The notes under the pieces were generated by a model that was not told the DNA's origin, did no database searches, and worked only from the letters and a program-made list of their open reading frames with translations. The position numbers and the translations under genes are program-made. From Pseudomonas tensinigenes (GTDB lineage Bacteria; Pseudomonadota; Gammaproteobacteria; Pseudomonadales; Pseudomonadaceae), in contig NZ_CP077089.1 in assembly GCF_014268445.2 (NCBI RefSeq), positions 4,209,501 to 4,273,500 of the forward strand: a stretch of DNA of 64,000 nucleotides, in the 5' to 3' direction. Below are positions 8,806 to 18,679 of this stretch, piece after piece. Within the stretch, counting starts at the first letter, position 1; each line of letters opens with the position of its first letter.

Positions 8806-10290
8806 CTACACCGCCGTTTTAACGGCAGAGGGCTGCGCGCGCATCACGCACAACCCGTAATAAATAATCCCGCCCAGCGCCGAGCCGGTGAACCAGCCAT
8901 AGCTGTAGAACCAGCTGAACGCATCGCTGCCCAGCGACAGCAAGGTCAGCACCACCGGCACCCCGAACGCGAGAAACCCGGCCCAGTTCCACGCCGGATA
9001 CACGTCATCGCGGTACAACCCGGCCAGGTCCAGTTGCTGTTTCTTGATCAGGAAATAGTCCACCACCATGATCCCGGCAATCGGCCCGAGCAGGCTCGAA
9101 TAACCGAGCAGCCAGTTGGAATACACGGTTTCCAGACTGACATCGGAAACGATCAGACCGAGTTTTTTCAGCAGTTCATGGCCCATCAGCACCAGCCCGA
9201 CAAACCCGGTCAGCAACACCGCTTTGGTGCGGTTGATGACTTTGGGCGCAATGTTCTGAAAGTCGTTGGTCGGCGAGACGATGTTCGCGGCGGTGTTGGT
9301 CGACAGCGTGGCGATGATGATCAACGCCATGGCCACCGCCACCCACACCGGACTCTGGATATGACCGATCAGAGTGACCGGATCGGAGACGGTCACACCG
9401 ACCAGTTTCACCGAGGCGGCCGTCATGATCACGCCGAGGGAGGCGAACAGAAACATGGTCAGCGGCAGGCCGAAAATCTGCCCGAGTATCTGATCTTTCT
9501 GGCTCTTGGCGTAACGGCTGAAGTCCGGAATGTTCAGCGACAACGTCGCCCAAAACCCGACCATCGCGGTCAGCCCGGCGGCGAAGTAACTCACCACACT
9601 GGCGCCCTCCGGACGTTTCGCTGGAATCGCCAGCAGCTCGGTCATCGACACATTGGGCATCGCCCACACCAGCAGACCGATGCCGACCGCCACCAGCAGC
9701 GGCGCCGACAAAGTTTCCAGCCACTTGATCGACTCGGCGCCACGAATCACCACCCACAGATTCAACGCCCAGAAAATCATGAAGCCAATCACCTCCCCCG
9801 TGCCGCCGAGGGATTTCCAGCCCTCGAACACCGAGCCGAGAAACAGGTGAATCGCCAGCCCGCCAAACATCGTCTGGATACCGAACCAGCCACACGCCAC
9901 CAGCGCGCGAATCAGACACGGCACGTTGGAACCGAGGATGCCAAACGATGAGCGCAGCAACACCGGAAACGGAATGCCGTACTTGGTGCCGGGAAACGCG
10001 TTGAGCGTGAGCGGAATCAGCACGATGACGTTGGCGAACAGAATCGCCAGCAACGCTTCACCAACGGTCAGGCCAAAGTAAGCGGTGAGTACGCCGCCGA
10101 GGGTGTAGGTCGGCACGCAGATCGACATGCCGACCCACAGCGCGGTGATGTGCCATTTGTTCCAGGTTCGTTCGCGCACCTTGGTCGGTGCCATGTCGTG
10201 GTTGTAACGGGGACTGTCGAGGACGTCGCTACCGGCTTCAAGCTCGAACAAGCCGTCGCGCTCGGTCACTTGCGATCTGATCTGTTGCAT
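8806..10290 (-). CDS. NCS1-family nucleobase:cation symporter
   Basis: 494 residues from the ATG at 10290 (GTGGAG upstream); codons further 5' are unlikely to be used. About 12 transmembrane segments. The N-terminal SPRYNHDMAPTKVRERTWNKW region and the GVLTAYFGLTVGEAL and FPVLLRSSFG segments are typical of NCS1 transporters (Mhp1, CodB, PucI, Fur). Given the pyrimidine-degradation neighbours, uracil, thymine or a dihydro form is the likely substrate, imported across the inner membrane. It heads a minus-strand unit with hyuC. Confidence 0.9.
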   Translation of the reverse strand: MQQIRSQVTERDGLFELEAGSDVLDSPRYNHDMAPTKVRERTWNKWHITALWVGMSICVPTYTLGGVLTAYFGLTVGEALLAILFANVIVLIPLTLNAFPGTKYGIPFPVLLRSSFGILGSNVPCLIRALVACGWFGIQTMFGGLAIHLFLGSVFEGWKSLGGTGEVIGFMIFWALNLWVVIRGAESIKWLETLSAPLLVAVGIGLLVWAMPNVSMTELLAIPAKRPEGASVVSYFAAGLTAMVGFWATLSLNIPDFSRYAKSQKDQILGQIFGLPLTMFLFASLGVIMTAASVKLVGVTVSDPVTLIGHIQSPVWVAVAMALIIIATLSTNTAANIVSPTNDFQNIAPKVINRTKAVLLTGFVGLVLMGHELLKKLGLIVSDVSLETVYSNWLLGYSSLLGPIAGIMVVDYFLIKKQQLDLAGLYRDDVYPAWNWAGFLAFGVPVVLTLLSLGSDAFSWFYSYGWFTGSALGGIIYYGLCVMRAQPSAVKTAV

Positions 10291-10527
10291 GGCCGCTCCA
10301 CTGTTCTTCTGATTATTTTTCTGCTCATCAGGCGGCTTGCACACACAGGTGCAGCCGGACGATGGCCGGAGGAACTGACAACTTTCGTGCACCGGCCATG
10401 GTGTCAGCGGCGGCATCAATAAACGTGCCGGGTGCCCCGCTTGCGCATCGGGCCGAGCGTTAAACGCTTTGCAACTTTCTGATATTAATCAGTTTTAATT
10501 ATTCACCGGATGAGTTCGCGGAAACTT

Positions 10528-10543
10528 GTCTGAGTGCTCAGAC
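10528..10543. promoter_or_regulatory. Inverted repeat, candidate operator
   Basis: GTCTGAG and CTCAGAC flank a two-base centre, nested inside a wider AACTTG/CAAGTT pair (10523-10528 and 10555-10560). It lies in the 625-base AT-rich gap between the divergent NCS1 and dihydropyrimidinase genes. The protein that binds it is unknown. Confidence 0.5.
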
Positions 10544-10690
10544 TAAACACCTGGCAAGTTGTCCGAACAGACAGGACTCAATCTGGTGCACTGCATTTAT
10601 TTTCATTGTGAGCGAGCAACCGCAGCTCAACTTCAAGCGGCTGATTTCACATAGGAAATCTTGCTCATATTTCCATCCTGTCAAGTGCGT

Positions 10691-10722
10691 CAAAATGGTG
10701 AGCAGCCTCACCATTTTGGTGA
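10691..10722. promoter_or_regulatory. Overlapping palindromes, candidate RutR-like operator
   Basis: Bases 10691-10702 and 10707-10718 form a perfect 12-bp inverted repeat with a CAGC centre. The right arm also takes part in a second palindrome, TCACCA-TTT-TGGTGA (10708-10722). This gives three TGGTGA half-sites in alternating orientation. The ACCA/TGGT core resembles the known RutR site (TTGACCA, 2 bases, TGGTCAA), and a RutR-like gene lies in the same locus. RutR binding is an inference. Confidence 0.5.
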
Positions 10723-10816
10723 TTTTCTGTTTTTATCGTTATTTTTCAAATACTTAAAACAGTCATAAGCTTATAAAAAATAATCTTGCTCTATTGCAAA
10801 TCTGCGACTAGTTTCT

Positions 10817-10840
10817 ATTCCTGACAGCGCTGACAGGAAT
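10817..10840. promoter_or_regulatory. Inverted repeat upstream of dihydropyrimidinase gene
   Basis: ATTCCTG and CAGGAAT arms are separated by 10 bases that hold CAGCGCTG. It sits about 76 bases before the hydA start and just downstream of an AT-rich stretch (10731-10800) likely to hold the promoter. It could be an operator or a 5' UTR hairpin. Confidence 0.4.
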
Positions 10841-10876
10841 ACGCTCTGCAGCGCTGTACATCAATAAAACATCTAG

Positions 10877-12355
<1,479 letters not shown>

Positions 12356-12369
12356 AATCCAGGCCTTCG

Positions 12370-12443
12370 GCCTTCGCGAGCAAGCTCGCTCCCACATTTG
12401 AAATGCATTCCCCTGTGGGAGCGAGCCTGCTCGCGAAAAGGCC
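12370..12443. repeat. REP inverted pair, GTGGGAGCGAGC type, short loop
   Basis: Facing units 12373-12396 and 12415-12437 with outer GGCC arms, between hydA and preT in the same transcription direction. Confidence 0.9.
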
Positions 12444-12511
12444 AGTCCAGGCAACACAAAAACCAATGCCCATCAGAGGCAGCACCTCAAATAACCGTGA
12501 GGCCATAAACC

Positions 12512-13879
12512 GTGATCGAGACCCTGAACCATCTCCCCCACCCGCACGAAAGCGCGGCCGCCCTCGCCGGGCATTTCACCGATCTGGCGCCGCCGCTCAA
12601 CGATCGGCAGGCACATCTGGAAGCCTCGCGCTGCCTGTATTGCTATGACGCGCCGTGCGTGAATGCGTGCCCGAGCGAGATCGACATCCCGTCGTTCATC
12701 CGCAACATTCATCAGGACAACGTCCCTGGCGCGGCGCAAAAAATTCTCTCGGCGAACATCCTTGGCGGCAGTTGCGCACGAGTCTGTCCAACCGAAATCC
12801 TCTGCCAGCAAGCCTGCGTGCGCAACAACGCTCAGGAATGCGCGCCGGTGCTGATCGGCCTGCTGCAACGCTACGCCGTCGACAATGCACACTTCACCGA
12901 GCACCCGTTCCAGCGCGCCGCCGCCACCGGCAAAAGGATTGCCGTGGTCGGCGCCGGGCCGGCCGGTTTGTCCTGTGCACATCGCAGCGCCATGCACGGC
13001 CACGACGTGGTGATTTTCGAAGCACGGGAGAAGGCTGGCGGCCTCAACGAATACGGGATCGCCAAGTACAAACTGGTCGACGACTACGCGCAGAAGGAAC
13101 TGGATTTTCTCCTGCAGATTGGCGGCATCGAGATTCGTCACGGGCAAAAACTCGGCGAGAATCTGACCCTCAGCGAACTGCATCAGCAGTTTGACGCGGT
13201 GTTCCTCGGCCTCGGCCTCAACGCCAGCAAGCAACTCGGTTTGTCCCATGAAGATGCCCCGGGCTTGCTCGCCGCCACCGATTACATTCGCGAACTGCGT
13301 CAGGCCGAAGACCTCACGCAACTGCCGCTGGCCGAGCGCTGCATCGTCCTCGGCGCCGGTAACACGGCGATCGACATGGCCGTGCAAATGGCCCGCCTCG
13401 GTGCTCGTGATGTGAATCTGGTGTATCGGCGTGGTGCTGCCGACATGGGCGCCACCGGCCATGAGCAAGACATCGCCAAAGCCAATCAGGTACGCCTGCT
13501 GACCTGGGCGCAACCGGAAGAGGTACTGCTCGACGCTCAGGGCCATGTGCGCGGCATGCGTTTCGCCCGCACCGATCTGGTCGAAGGACGCCTGCAAACC
13601 ACCGGCGAAACTTTCGAGCTGGCTGCTGACGCGATCTTCAAAGCCATCGGCCAGGCGTTCGATGGCAGCGCCCTCGCCGACCCGCTAGCCCGCGAACTCA
13701 AGCGCCAGGGCGAGCGCATTCAGGTCGACGAAAACCTGCGCACCAGCATCCCCGGCGTGTATGCCGGCGGTGACTGCACCAGCCTCGATCAAGACCTCAC
13801 CGTGCAAGCCGTGCAGCACGGCAAACGCGCCGCCGAGGCGATCAACGCTCAACTGATGCTTAACGTGGAGGCTGCGTAA
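12512..13879 (+). CDS. preT: NAD-dependent dihydropyrimidine dehydrogenase subunit PreT
   Basis: 455 residues starting with GTG at 12512, with GTGAGG about 10 bases upstream. The N-terminal Fe-S domain carries CLYCYDAPCVNACP and CARVCPTEILCQQAC cysteines, as in glutamate synthase small subunit and the N-terminal part of mammalian DPD. Two dinucleotide folds follow: VVGAGPAGLSCAHRSA for FAD and VLGAGNTAIDMAVQ for NAD(P)H. It passes electrons from NADH to PreA for reduction of uracil and thymine. Its TAA is immediately followed by the preA ATG, so translation is probably coupled. Confidence 0.93.
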   Translation: MIETLNHLPHPHESAAALAGHFTDLAPPLNDRQAHLEASRCLYCYDAPCVNACPSEIDIPSFIRNIHQDNVPGAAQKILSANILGGSCARVCPTEILCQQACVRNNAQECAPVLIGLLQRYAVDNAHFTEHPFQRAAATGKRIAVVGAGPAGLSCAHRSAMHGHDVVIFEAREKAGGLNEYGIAKYKLVDDYAQKELDFLLQIGGIEIRHGQKLGENLTLSELHQQFDAVFLGLGLNASKQLGLSHEDAPGLLAATDYIRELRQAEDLTQLPLAERCIVLGAGNTAIDMAVQMARLGARDVNLVYRRGAADMGATGHEQDIAKANQVRLLTWAQPEEVLLDAQGHVRGMRFARTDLVEGRLQTTGETFELAADAIFKAIGQAFDGSALADPLARELKRQGERIQVDENLRTSIPGVYAGGDCTSLDQDLTVQAVQHGKRAAEAINAQLMLNVEAA

Positions 13880-15154
13880 ATGGCCGATCTGTCGATTGTC
13901 TTCGCTGGCATCAAAGCACCGAATCCGTTCTGGCTGGCCTCTGCGCCGCCGACTGACAAGGCCTACAACGTCGTCCGCGCTTTCGAAGCGGGCTGGGGTG
14001 GCGTGGTGTGGAAAACCCTCGGAGAGGACCCGGCGGCGGTCAACGTCTCGTCGCGTTATTCGGCGCATTACGGCAACAACCGTGAAGTGCTGGGCATCAA
14101 CAATATCGAACTGATCACCGACCGTTCGCTGGAGATCAACCTGCGCGAAATCACTCAGGTGAAGAAGGACTGGCCGGATCGCGCACTGATTGTTTCGCTG
14201 ATGGTGCCGTGCGTCGAGGAGTCGTGGAAACACATCCTGCCGCTGGTAGAAGCCACCGGCGCTGACGGCATCGAACTGAATTTCGGCTGCCCGCACGGCA
14301 TGCCTGAACGGGGCATGGGCGCGGCGGTCGGTCAGGTGCCGGAGTACGTTGAGCAAGTCACACGCTGGTGCAAGACCTATTGCTCGCTACCGGTGATCGT
14401 CAAACTGACGCCGAACATCACCGACATCCGCGTCGCCGCCCGCGCCGCCCATCGCGGTGGCGCCGATGCGGTGTCGCTGATCAATACGATCAACTCGATC
14501 ACCAGCGTCGATCTGGAGCACATGGTCGCCCTGCCCACCGTCGGCAGCAAAAGCACGCATGGCGGTTATTGCGGCTCGGCGGTGAAGCCGATTGCGCTGA
14601 ACATGGTCGCCGAAATTGCCCGCGATCCGCAGACCCAGGGCCTGCCGATCTGCGGCATTGGCGGCATCGGCAGTTGGCGCGATGCGGCGGAATTCATGGC
14701 GCTGGGCAGCGGCGCGGTGCAGGTGTGCACGGCGGCGATGCTGCATGGCTTTCGTATTGTCGAGGAAATGAAGGATGGTTTGTCGCGGTGGATGGACAGT
14801 CAGGGTTACGCCAACATTGCTGAGTTTTCCGGGCGTGCGGTGGGCAATACCACGGACTGGAAGTACCTTGATATCAACTATCAGGTGATTGCGAAGATTG
14901 ATCAGGATGCGTGCATTGGCTGCGGGCGCTGTCACATTGCTTGCGAGGACACTTCACACCAGGCGATCGGCAGTCTCAAGCAGGCGGACGGCACGCATAA
15001 ATATGAAGTGATTGATGAGGAGTGTGTGGGTTGTAACTTGTGCCAGATCACTTGTCCGGTGGCGGATTGCATCGAGATGGTGCCGATGGAGACTGGGAAG
15101 CCGTTTCTGGACTGGAATCATGATCCGCGGAATCCGTATCACGTGGCGGTCTAG
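13880..15154 (+). CDS. preA: NAD-dependent dihydropyrimidine dehydrogenase subunit PreA
   Basis: 424 residues. The first 300 form the FMN-binding dihydroorotate-dehydrogenase-like barrel (NPFWLASAPPTDK, LNFGCPHGMPERGMG, the CGIGGIGSWRDAAEF phosphate loop). The C-terminal part holds two [4Fe-4S] motifs, CIGCGRCHIAC and CVGCNLCQITCPVADC. With PreT it forms the heteromeric enzyme that reduces uracil to dihydrouracil, the first step of the pathway completed by hydA and hyuC. Confidence 0.95.
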   Translation: MADLSIVFAGIKAPNPFWLASAPPTDKAYNVVRAFEAGWGGVVWKTLGEDPAAVNVSSRYSAHYGNNREVLGINNIELITDRSLEINLREITQVKKDWPDRALIVSLMVPCVEESWKHILPLVEATGADGIELNFGCPHGMPERGMGAAVGQVPEYVEQVTRWCKTYCSLPVIVKLTPNITDIRVAARAAHRGGADAVSLINTINSITSVDLEHMVALPTVGSKSTHGGYCGSAVKPIALNMVAEIARDPQTQGLPICGIGGIGSWRDAAEFMALGSGAVQVCTAAMLHGFRIVEEMKDGLSRWMDSQGYANIAEFSGRAVGNTTDWKYLDINYQVIAKIDQDACIGCGRCHIACEDTSHQAIGSLKQADGTHKYEVIDEECVGCNLCQITCPVADCIEMVPMETGKPFLDWNHDPRNPYHVAV

Positions 15155-15174
15155 ATCACCGACTGATCCAACAG

Positions 15175-15431
15175 CCCCCTCACCCTAACCCTCTCCCAAA
15201 GGGAGAGGGGACTGATTGGGGGATGCTGGCAAACTCCGCCGACCTGAAAGTGCTGATGTGAATCCATAATCGACAAGACTCACAGGCAAGCACTGCCTTG
15301 ACTCCATAATCGATACATGAACAGGCAAGGACTGCCTTGAATCCATAATCGACTGGATTTTTCAGGTCGATGTACCTCGCAAGACACCTCGGTCGGCCCC
15401 CTCTCCCTCCGGGAGAGGGCTGGGGTGAGGG
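15175..15431. repeat. Composite repeat with terminal inverted repeats, copy 2
   Basis: This lies between the convergent preA and rutR-like genes. The ends 15177-15197 and 15411-15431 are 21-base inverted repeats matching at 19 positions, each with its own CCCTCTCCC/GGGAGAGGG hairpin. The centre has three TCCATAATCGA units and one TCAGGTCGATG, as in copy 1 at 1217-1573. Confidence 0.8.
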
Positions 15432-15438
15432 TCTGCTT

Positions 15439-16059
15439 TTAGGGTTCCAACCCGATCCCACGCAATATCACACTCGTCACCGTCTGCACCGCCCGCTCAA
15501 ACTGCATGTCCGACAACGGCTGATGTTCATTCAGAATATTCACCTGATGATCAAAGTCAGCATAGTGCTGCGTCGACGCCCAGATCATGTACAGCAAACT
15601 CGACGGCTCCACCGGCAAAATCCGCTTGTCTTCAACCCACTGGCGAATCTTCGCTTCCTTCATTTTCGCCCAGTCATACAGGCTGACATCCAGCGCCTCA
15701 CCCAAGGTTGGCGCGCCGTGGATGATTTCGTTGGCCCAGACTTTCGAGCCGTACGGCCGACTGCGCGAGTGGTTCATCTTGGCGCGGATGTAACTGCTCA
15801 GCACCACGCGCGGGTCGTCGAACATCTCGAAGCACAGCGCGTCCTGCTTCCACACTTCCAGCAGGTCGAACAGCACCGCGCTGTACAGCTCGCTCTTGGT
15901 GCTGAAGTAGTAATGCAGGTTGGAGCGCGGCAATTGCACTTCAGCCGCGATGTCGGCCATGGCGGTACCGCCGAAACCTTTTTCGGCGAAGACTTTTTCC
16001 GCCGCCAGGAGGATTTTCTCGACGTTATTGCGACGAATCTCGATCTTGTGATTGCCCAT
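15439..16059 (-). CDS. rutR: TetR-family regulator of the RutR type
   Basis: 206 residues from the ATG at 16059 (AGGGAG upstream); longer in-frame starts are unlikely. The N-terminal HTH is KVFAEKGFGGTAMADIAAEVQLPRSNLHYYFSTK. The C-terminal half, including IWASTQHYADFDHQVNILN, is characteristic of RutR/YcdC-type proteins. E. coli RutR senses uracil and thymine. Placement after preA, with palindromes in the hydA promoter region, suggests it controls pyrimidine breakdown here. The target sites are inferred, not proven. Confidence 0.85.
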   Translation of the reverse strand: MGNHKIEIRRNNVEKILLAAEKVFAEKGFGGTAMADIAAEVQLPRSNLHYYFSTKSELYSAVLFDLLEVWKQDALCFEMFDDPRVVLSSYIRAKMNHSRSRPYGSKVWANEIIHGAPTLGEALDVSLYDWAKMKEAKIRQWVEDKRILPVEPSSLLYMIWASTQHYADFDHQVNILNEHQPLSDMQFERAVQTVTSVILRGIGLEP

Positions 16060-16141
16060 GAGGGCTCCCTGACAACAGCGTTGCCCAAGACTAGCATCCG
16101 CTCTGCTCCGCGGGCGACCGCTGCAAACAAAACTTCGTACT

Positions 16142-16169
16142 GGCGTCAGCGGATGGCTAAACTGACGCC
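16142..16169. promoter_or_regulatory. Inverted repeat upstream of copC
   Basis: GGCGTCAG and CTGACGCC, separated by 12 bases, lie about 30 bases before the copC start in the divergent rutR-copC gap. It is a candidate operator. I do not recognise it as a known copper-response box. Confidence 0.4.
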
Positions 16170-16198
16170 TCTTCACTCCTGCCTCAGAGGTATTCGCG

Positions 16199-16561
16199 AT
16201 GCTGTTCAAGAACGTCCTGACCACCACTGCCCTGCTCGCTTCGCTGTTCGCCGCATCCTCCGTATTTGCCCACGCCCACCTGAAAAGCCAGACCCCGGCC
16301 GCCGATAGCACAGTCGCCGCTCCCGCCGACTTGCGCCTGACCTTTTCCGAAGGCGTCGAAGCCAGTTTCACCAAAGTCACCGTGACCAAGGATGGCGCAG
16401 CGGTCGCGATCAAGCCACTGACCACCGAAGGCGACAAGAAAACCCTGATCGTCACCCCCGCCGCTCCGCTGACCGCTGGCGAGTACAAAGTCGAATGGCA
16501 CGCGGTGTCGGTCGACACGCACAAAAGCGAAGGCGCTTATCAGTTCAAGGTGGGCCAGTAA
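16199..16561 (+). CDS. copC: CopC-domain periplasmic copper-binding protein
   Basis: 120 residues. The signal peptide ends at FA-HAHLKS, so the mature protein begins His-x-His, the N-terminal Cu(II) site of CopC/YobA proteins; the second His ligand is in VDTHKS near the C-terminus, and the Asp of the same segment may be a ligand too. The methionine-rich Cu(I) site of plasmid CopC is absent, as in most chromosomal copies. GAGG precedes the start. The copD gene begins 3 bases after the stop, so the two form an operon for periplasmic copper handling and uptake. Confidence 0.9.
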   Translation: MLFKNVLTTTALLASLFAASSVFAHAHLKSQTPAADSTVAAPADLRLTFSEGVEASFTKVTVTKDGAAVAIKPLTTEGDKKTLIVTPAAPLTAGEYKVEWHAVSVDTHKSEGAYQFKVGQ

Positions 16562-16564
16562 TTC

Positions 16565-17422
16565 ATGAGTGAAGCGCTGGTGCTGTGCCGCTTTGTGCAT
16601 TTCATCGTGGTGTTGATGCTGTTCGGGGCCTGGCTGTTCAGGCCGTTGCTGCTCAAGGATGAAGCGCCGCAAGTGGATCGGCACCTGGCGCGACTGGCGC
16701 GCTGGCTGGCCGCTGTGGCGCTGCTCAGCGGGATTGCCTGGGCGCTGTTGATCACCGCGAGCATGGCCGGTTCGGCAGCGGCGGCGTTTGATCCGGATAC
16801 GGTTGCGCTGGTGCTGGGCAATACGTTTTTTGGTCAGGTATGGCGTTGGCATCTGCTGATCAATGCTGTGCTGTTGGCGCTGCTGTTTACACCTTGGCGC
16901 TCGAGCATGCCGTTGCGGTTGGGTTTGAGCGGCTTGCTGCTGGCGACCCTGGCACCGGTCGGGCATGGCGCCATGCTCGATGGCGTGAGCGGGCAATTGC
17001 TGATTCTCAACCAGATTGTGCATCTGACCTGCGTGGCGGCGTGGCTGGGCGGGTTGTTGTTGCTGGTGATGATTCTGCGTCAGCCGACGGAGCCGATGCG
17101 TGAAGTTTTGCGGCGCTTCAGCGGAGTCGGTTATGCCTTGGTCGCGGGGCTGCTGATTACGGGTTTGATCAATGTGCGCGTGCTGACTGGCCAGTGGTGG
17201 CCGACGCCGTTGTTCAGCGGGTTTGCGCTGATTCTGCTGATCAAGGCGCTGATCGTGCTGGGGATGCTTGGGCTAGCGCTGTTCAACCGCTTGCGGGTTG
17301 ATGATTGCGAACAACGCATGGGTGCGCTCAGGCGCAGTGTGATGCTCGAATGGCTGCTCGGCATTGGCGCAGTGGCGGCGGTTTCACTGCTGGGCACCCT
17401 GCCGCCGATGATCGCTGGATAA
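16565..17422 (+). CDS. copD: CopD-family inner-membrane copper protein
   Basis: 285 residues with about eight transmembrane helices. The opening CRFVHFIVVLMLFGAWLFRPLLL and NQIVHLTCVAAWLGGLL segments carry the His-containing helices typical of CopD/YebZ. It is probably involved in moving copper from CopC into the cytoplasm. It is tightly linked to copC (3-base gap), with a REP pair after its stop. Confidence 0.88.
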   Translation: MSEALVLCRFVHFIVVLMLFGAWLFRPLLLKDEAPQVDRHLARLARWLAAVALLSGIAWALLITASMAGSAAAAFDPDTVALVLGNTFFGQVWRWHLLINAVLLALLFTPWRSSMPLRLGLSGLLLATLAPVGHGAMLDGVSGQLLILNQIVHLTCVAAWLGGLLLLVMILRQPTEPMREVLRRFSGVGYALVAGLLITGLINVRVLTGQWWPTPLFSGFALILLIKALIVLGMLGLALFNRLRVDDCEQRMGALRRSVMLEWLLGIGAVAAVSLLGTLPPMIAG

Positions 17423-17434
17423 ACACCGTTCAAA

Positions 17435-17523
17435 TGTGGGAGCGAGCCTGCTCGCGAAAGCGCTGTGTCAGATAAAGAAATGTTACTGATACGACGCTTT
17501 CGCGAGCAGGCTCGCTCCCACAG
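17435..17523. repeat. REP inverted pair, GTGGGAGCGAGC type, long loop
   Basis: Facing units between the convergent copD and emrA-like genes. The inner part pairs further through AAAGCG/CGCTTT. Confidence 0.9.
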
Positions 17524-17536
17524 GGTTATGTGTTGA

Positions 17537-18679
17537 TCAGTGGGGCTGGGTGTTGCCGGCGGCGGTGTCGATGCTGACCACTACCGACATCCCCGGCCGC
17601 AACCGTTCCTCTTCCTGCTGATCCGGATCGATGGTGATCCGCACCGGCACGCGCTGAGCAATTTTCACAAAGTTGCCAGTAGCGTTATCCGCCTGTAACA
17701 AGGCAAATTCCGACCCCGTCCCCGGGGAAATATGCTGCACATGCCCGGTGAATTTGCGGTGGTTCAAGGCATCGACAGTGAAGCGCACCGGTTGCCCGAC
17801 CCGCACATTATCCATCTGTGTTTCCTTCATGTTGGCGATCACCCATTTCTGGTTCGGTACCAGCGCCATCAACTGCGCGCCGGAGTTGACGTAGGCGCCG
17901 AGACGCACGCCGATCTGCCCGAGCTGACCGTCACGCGGGGCAACGATGCGCGTGTTCGACAGATCGATTCGCGCCAGTTGCACCGCCGCTTCGGCGCTGG
18001 CCACTGCCGCTTCCAGCGAGCCGCGATTGACGATCACTGTTTGCAGATCCTGACGGGCGATTTCCAGATTGGCCTTGGCCTGCGCCACCCCCGCAACACT
18101 TTGCGCATTCGCCGCCAGTGCTACATCCATCTCACGCTTGGACACCGAACCGTCGCGCACCAATTCCTGATTACGGCGCAGATCCGCCTCGCTTTTGCGC
18201 AACTGCGCTTCACTGTCAGCTTGAACGGCCTGACGCAATTTGATCGTCGCCTCGGCGCTGTTGCGTTGCTGCACGACGTTGGCCAACGCAGCTTTCTGCA
18301 CCGCCAATTGCGCCAGTGACTGATCGAGCCGCTGCTGATAGATACGGTCATCCAGCCGCACCAGCAAATCGCCGGCCTTCACGTACTGGAAATCCTGTAC
18401 CGGCACTTCATAGACGTAACCGGCGAGTTGCGGGCCGATGATCGTCACCTGCCCGCGCACCAAGGCGTTTTCGGTGGTTTCGACCGCACTGCTGAACGGC
18501 GGCAATTGCCAAGCATACAACACGATCAGCACGCCGACGATGGCAATCGCGGCAAAGCCCAGCGAGGAGATGATCCGCACCCGCAGCGAACGTGGCTCGG
18601 TGTTTGGCGATGACGGCGGCGCCTCACCCTCGGGCGTGGCAGCGATGGCATTGGTGGTAGTGGTGGTCGGTTCGGTCAT
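17537..18679 (-). CDS. HlyD/EmrA-family membrane fusion protein
   Basis: 380 residues from the ATG at 18679. A low-complexity cytoplasmic tail (TEPTTTTT) is followed by one transmembrane helix (about 35-58, FAAIAIVGVLIVLYAW), a biotinyl-lipoyl half domain (VRGQVTIIGPQLAGYVYEV), a long alpha-hairpin with Gln/Ala-rich coiled coil (about 105-230), the second half domain (TRIVAPRDGQLGQIGVRLGAYVNSG) and a beta-barrel. It links the inner-membrane MFS pump to an outer-membrane channel. It overlaps the pump gene by ATGA, so they are co-translated. No TolC-type gene is adjacent. Confidence 0.9.
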   Translation of the reverse strand: MTEPTTTTTNAIAATPEGEAPPSSPNTEPRSLRVRIISSLGFAAIAIVGVLIVLYAWQLPPFSSAVETTENALVRGQVTIIGPQLAGYVYEVPVQDFQYVKAGDLLVRLDDRIYQQRLDQSLAQLAVQKAALANVVQQRNSAEATIKLRQAVQADSEAQLRKSEADLRRNQELVRDGSVSKREMDVALAANAQSVAGVAQAKANLEIARQDLQTVIVNRGSLEAAVASAEAAVQLARIDLSNTRIVAPRDGQLGQIGVRLGAYVNSGAQLMALVPNQKWVIANMKETQMDNVRVGQPVRFTVDALNHRKFTGHVQHISPGTGSEFALLQADNATGNFVKIAQRVPVRITIDPDQQEEERLRPGMSVVVSIDTAAGNTQPH

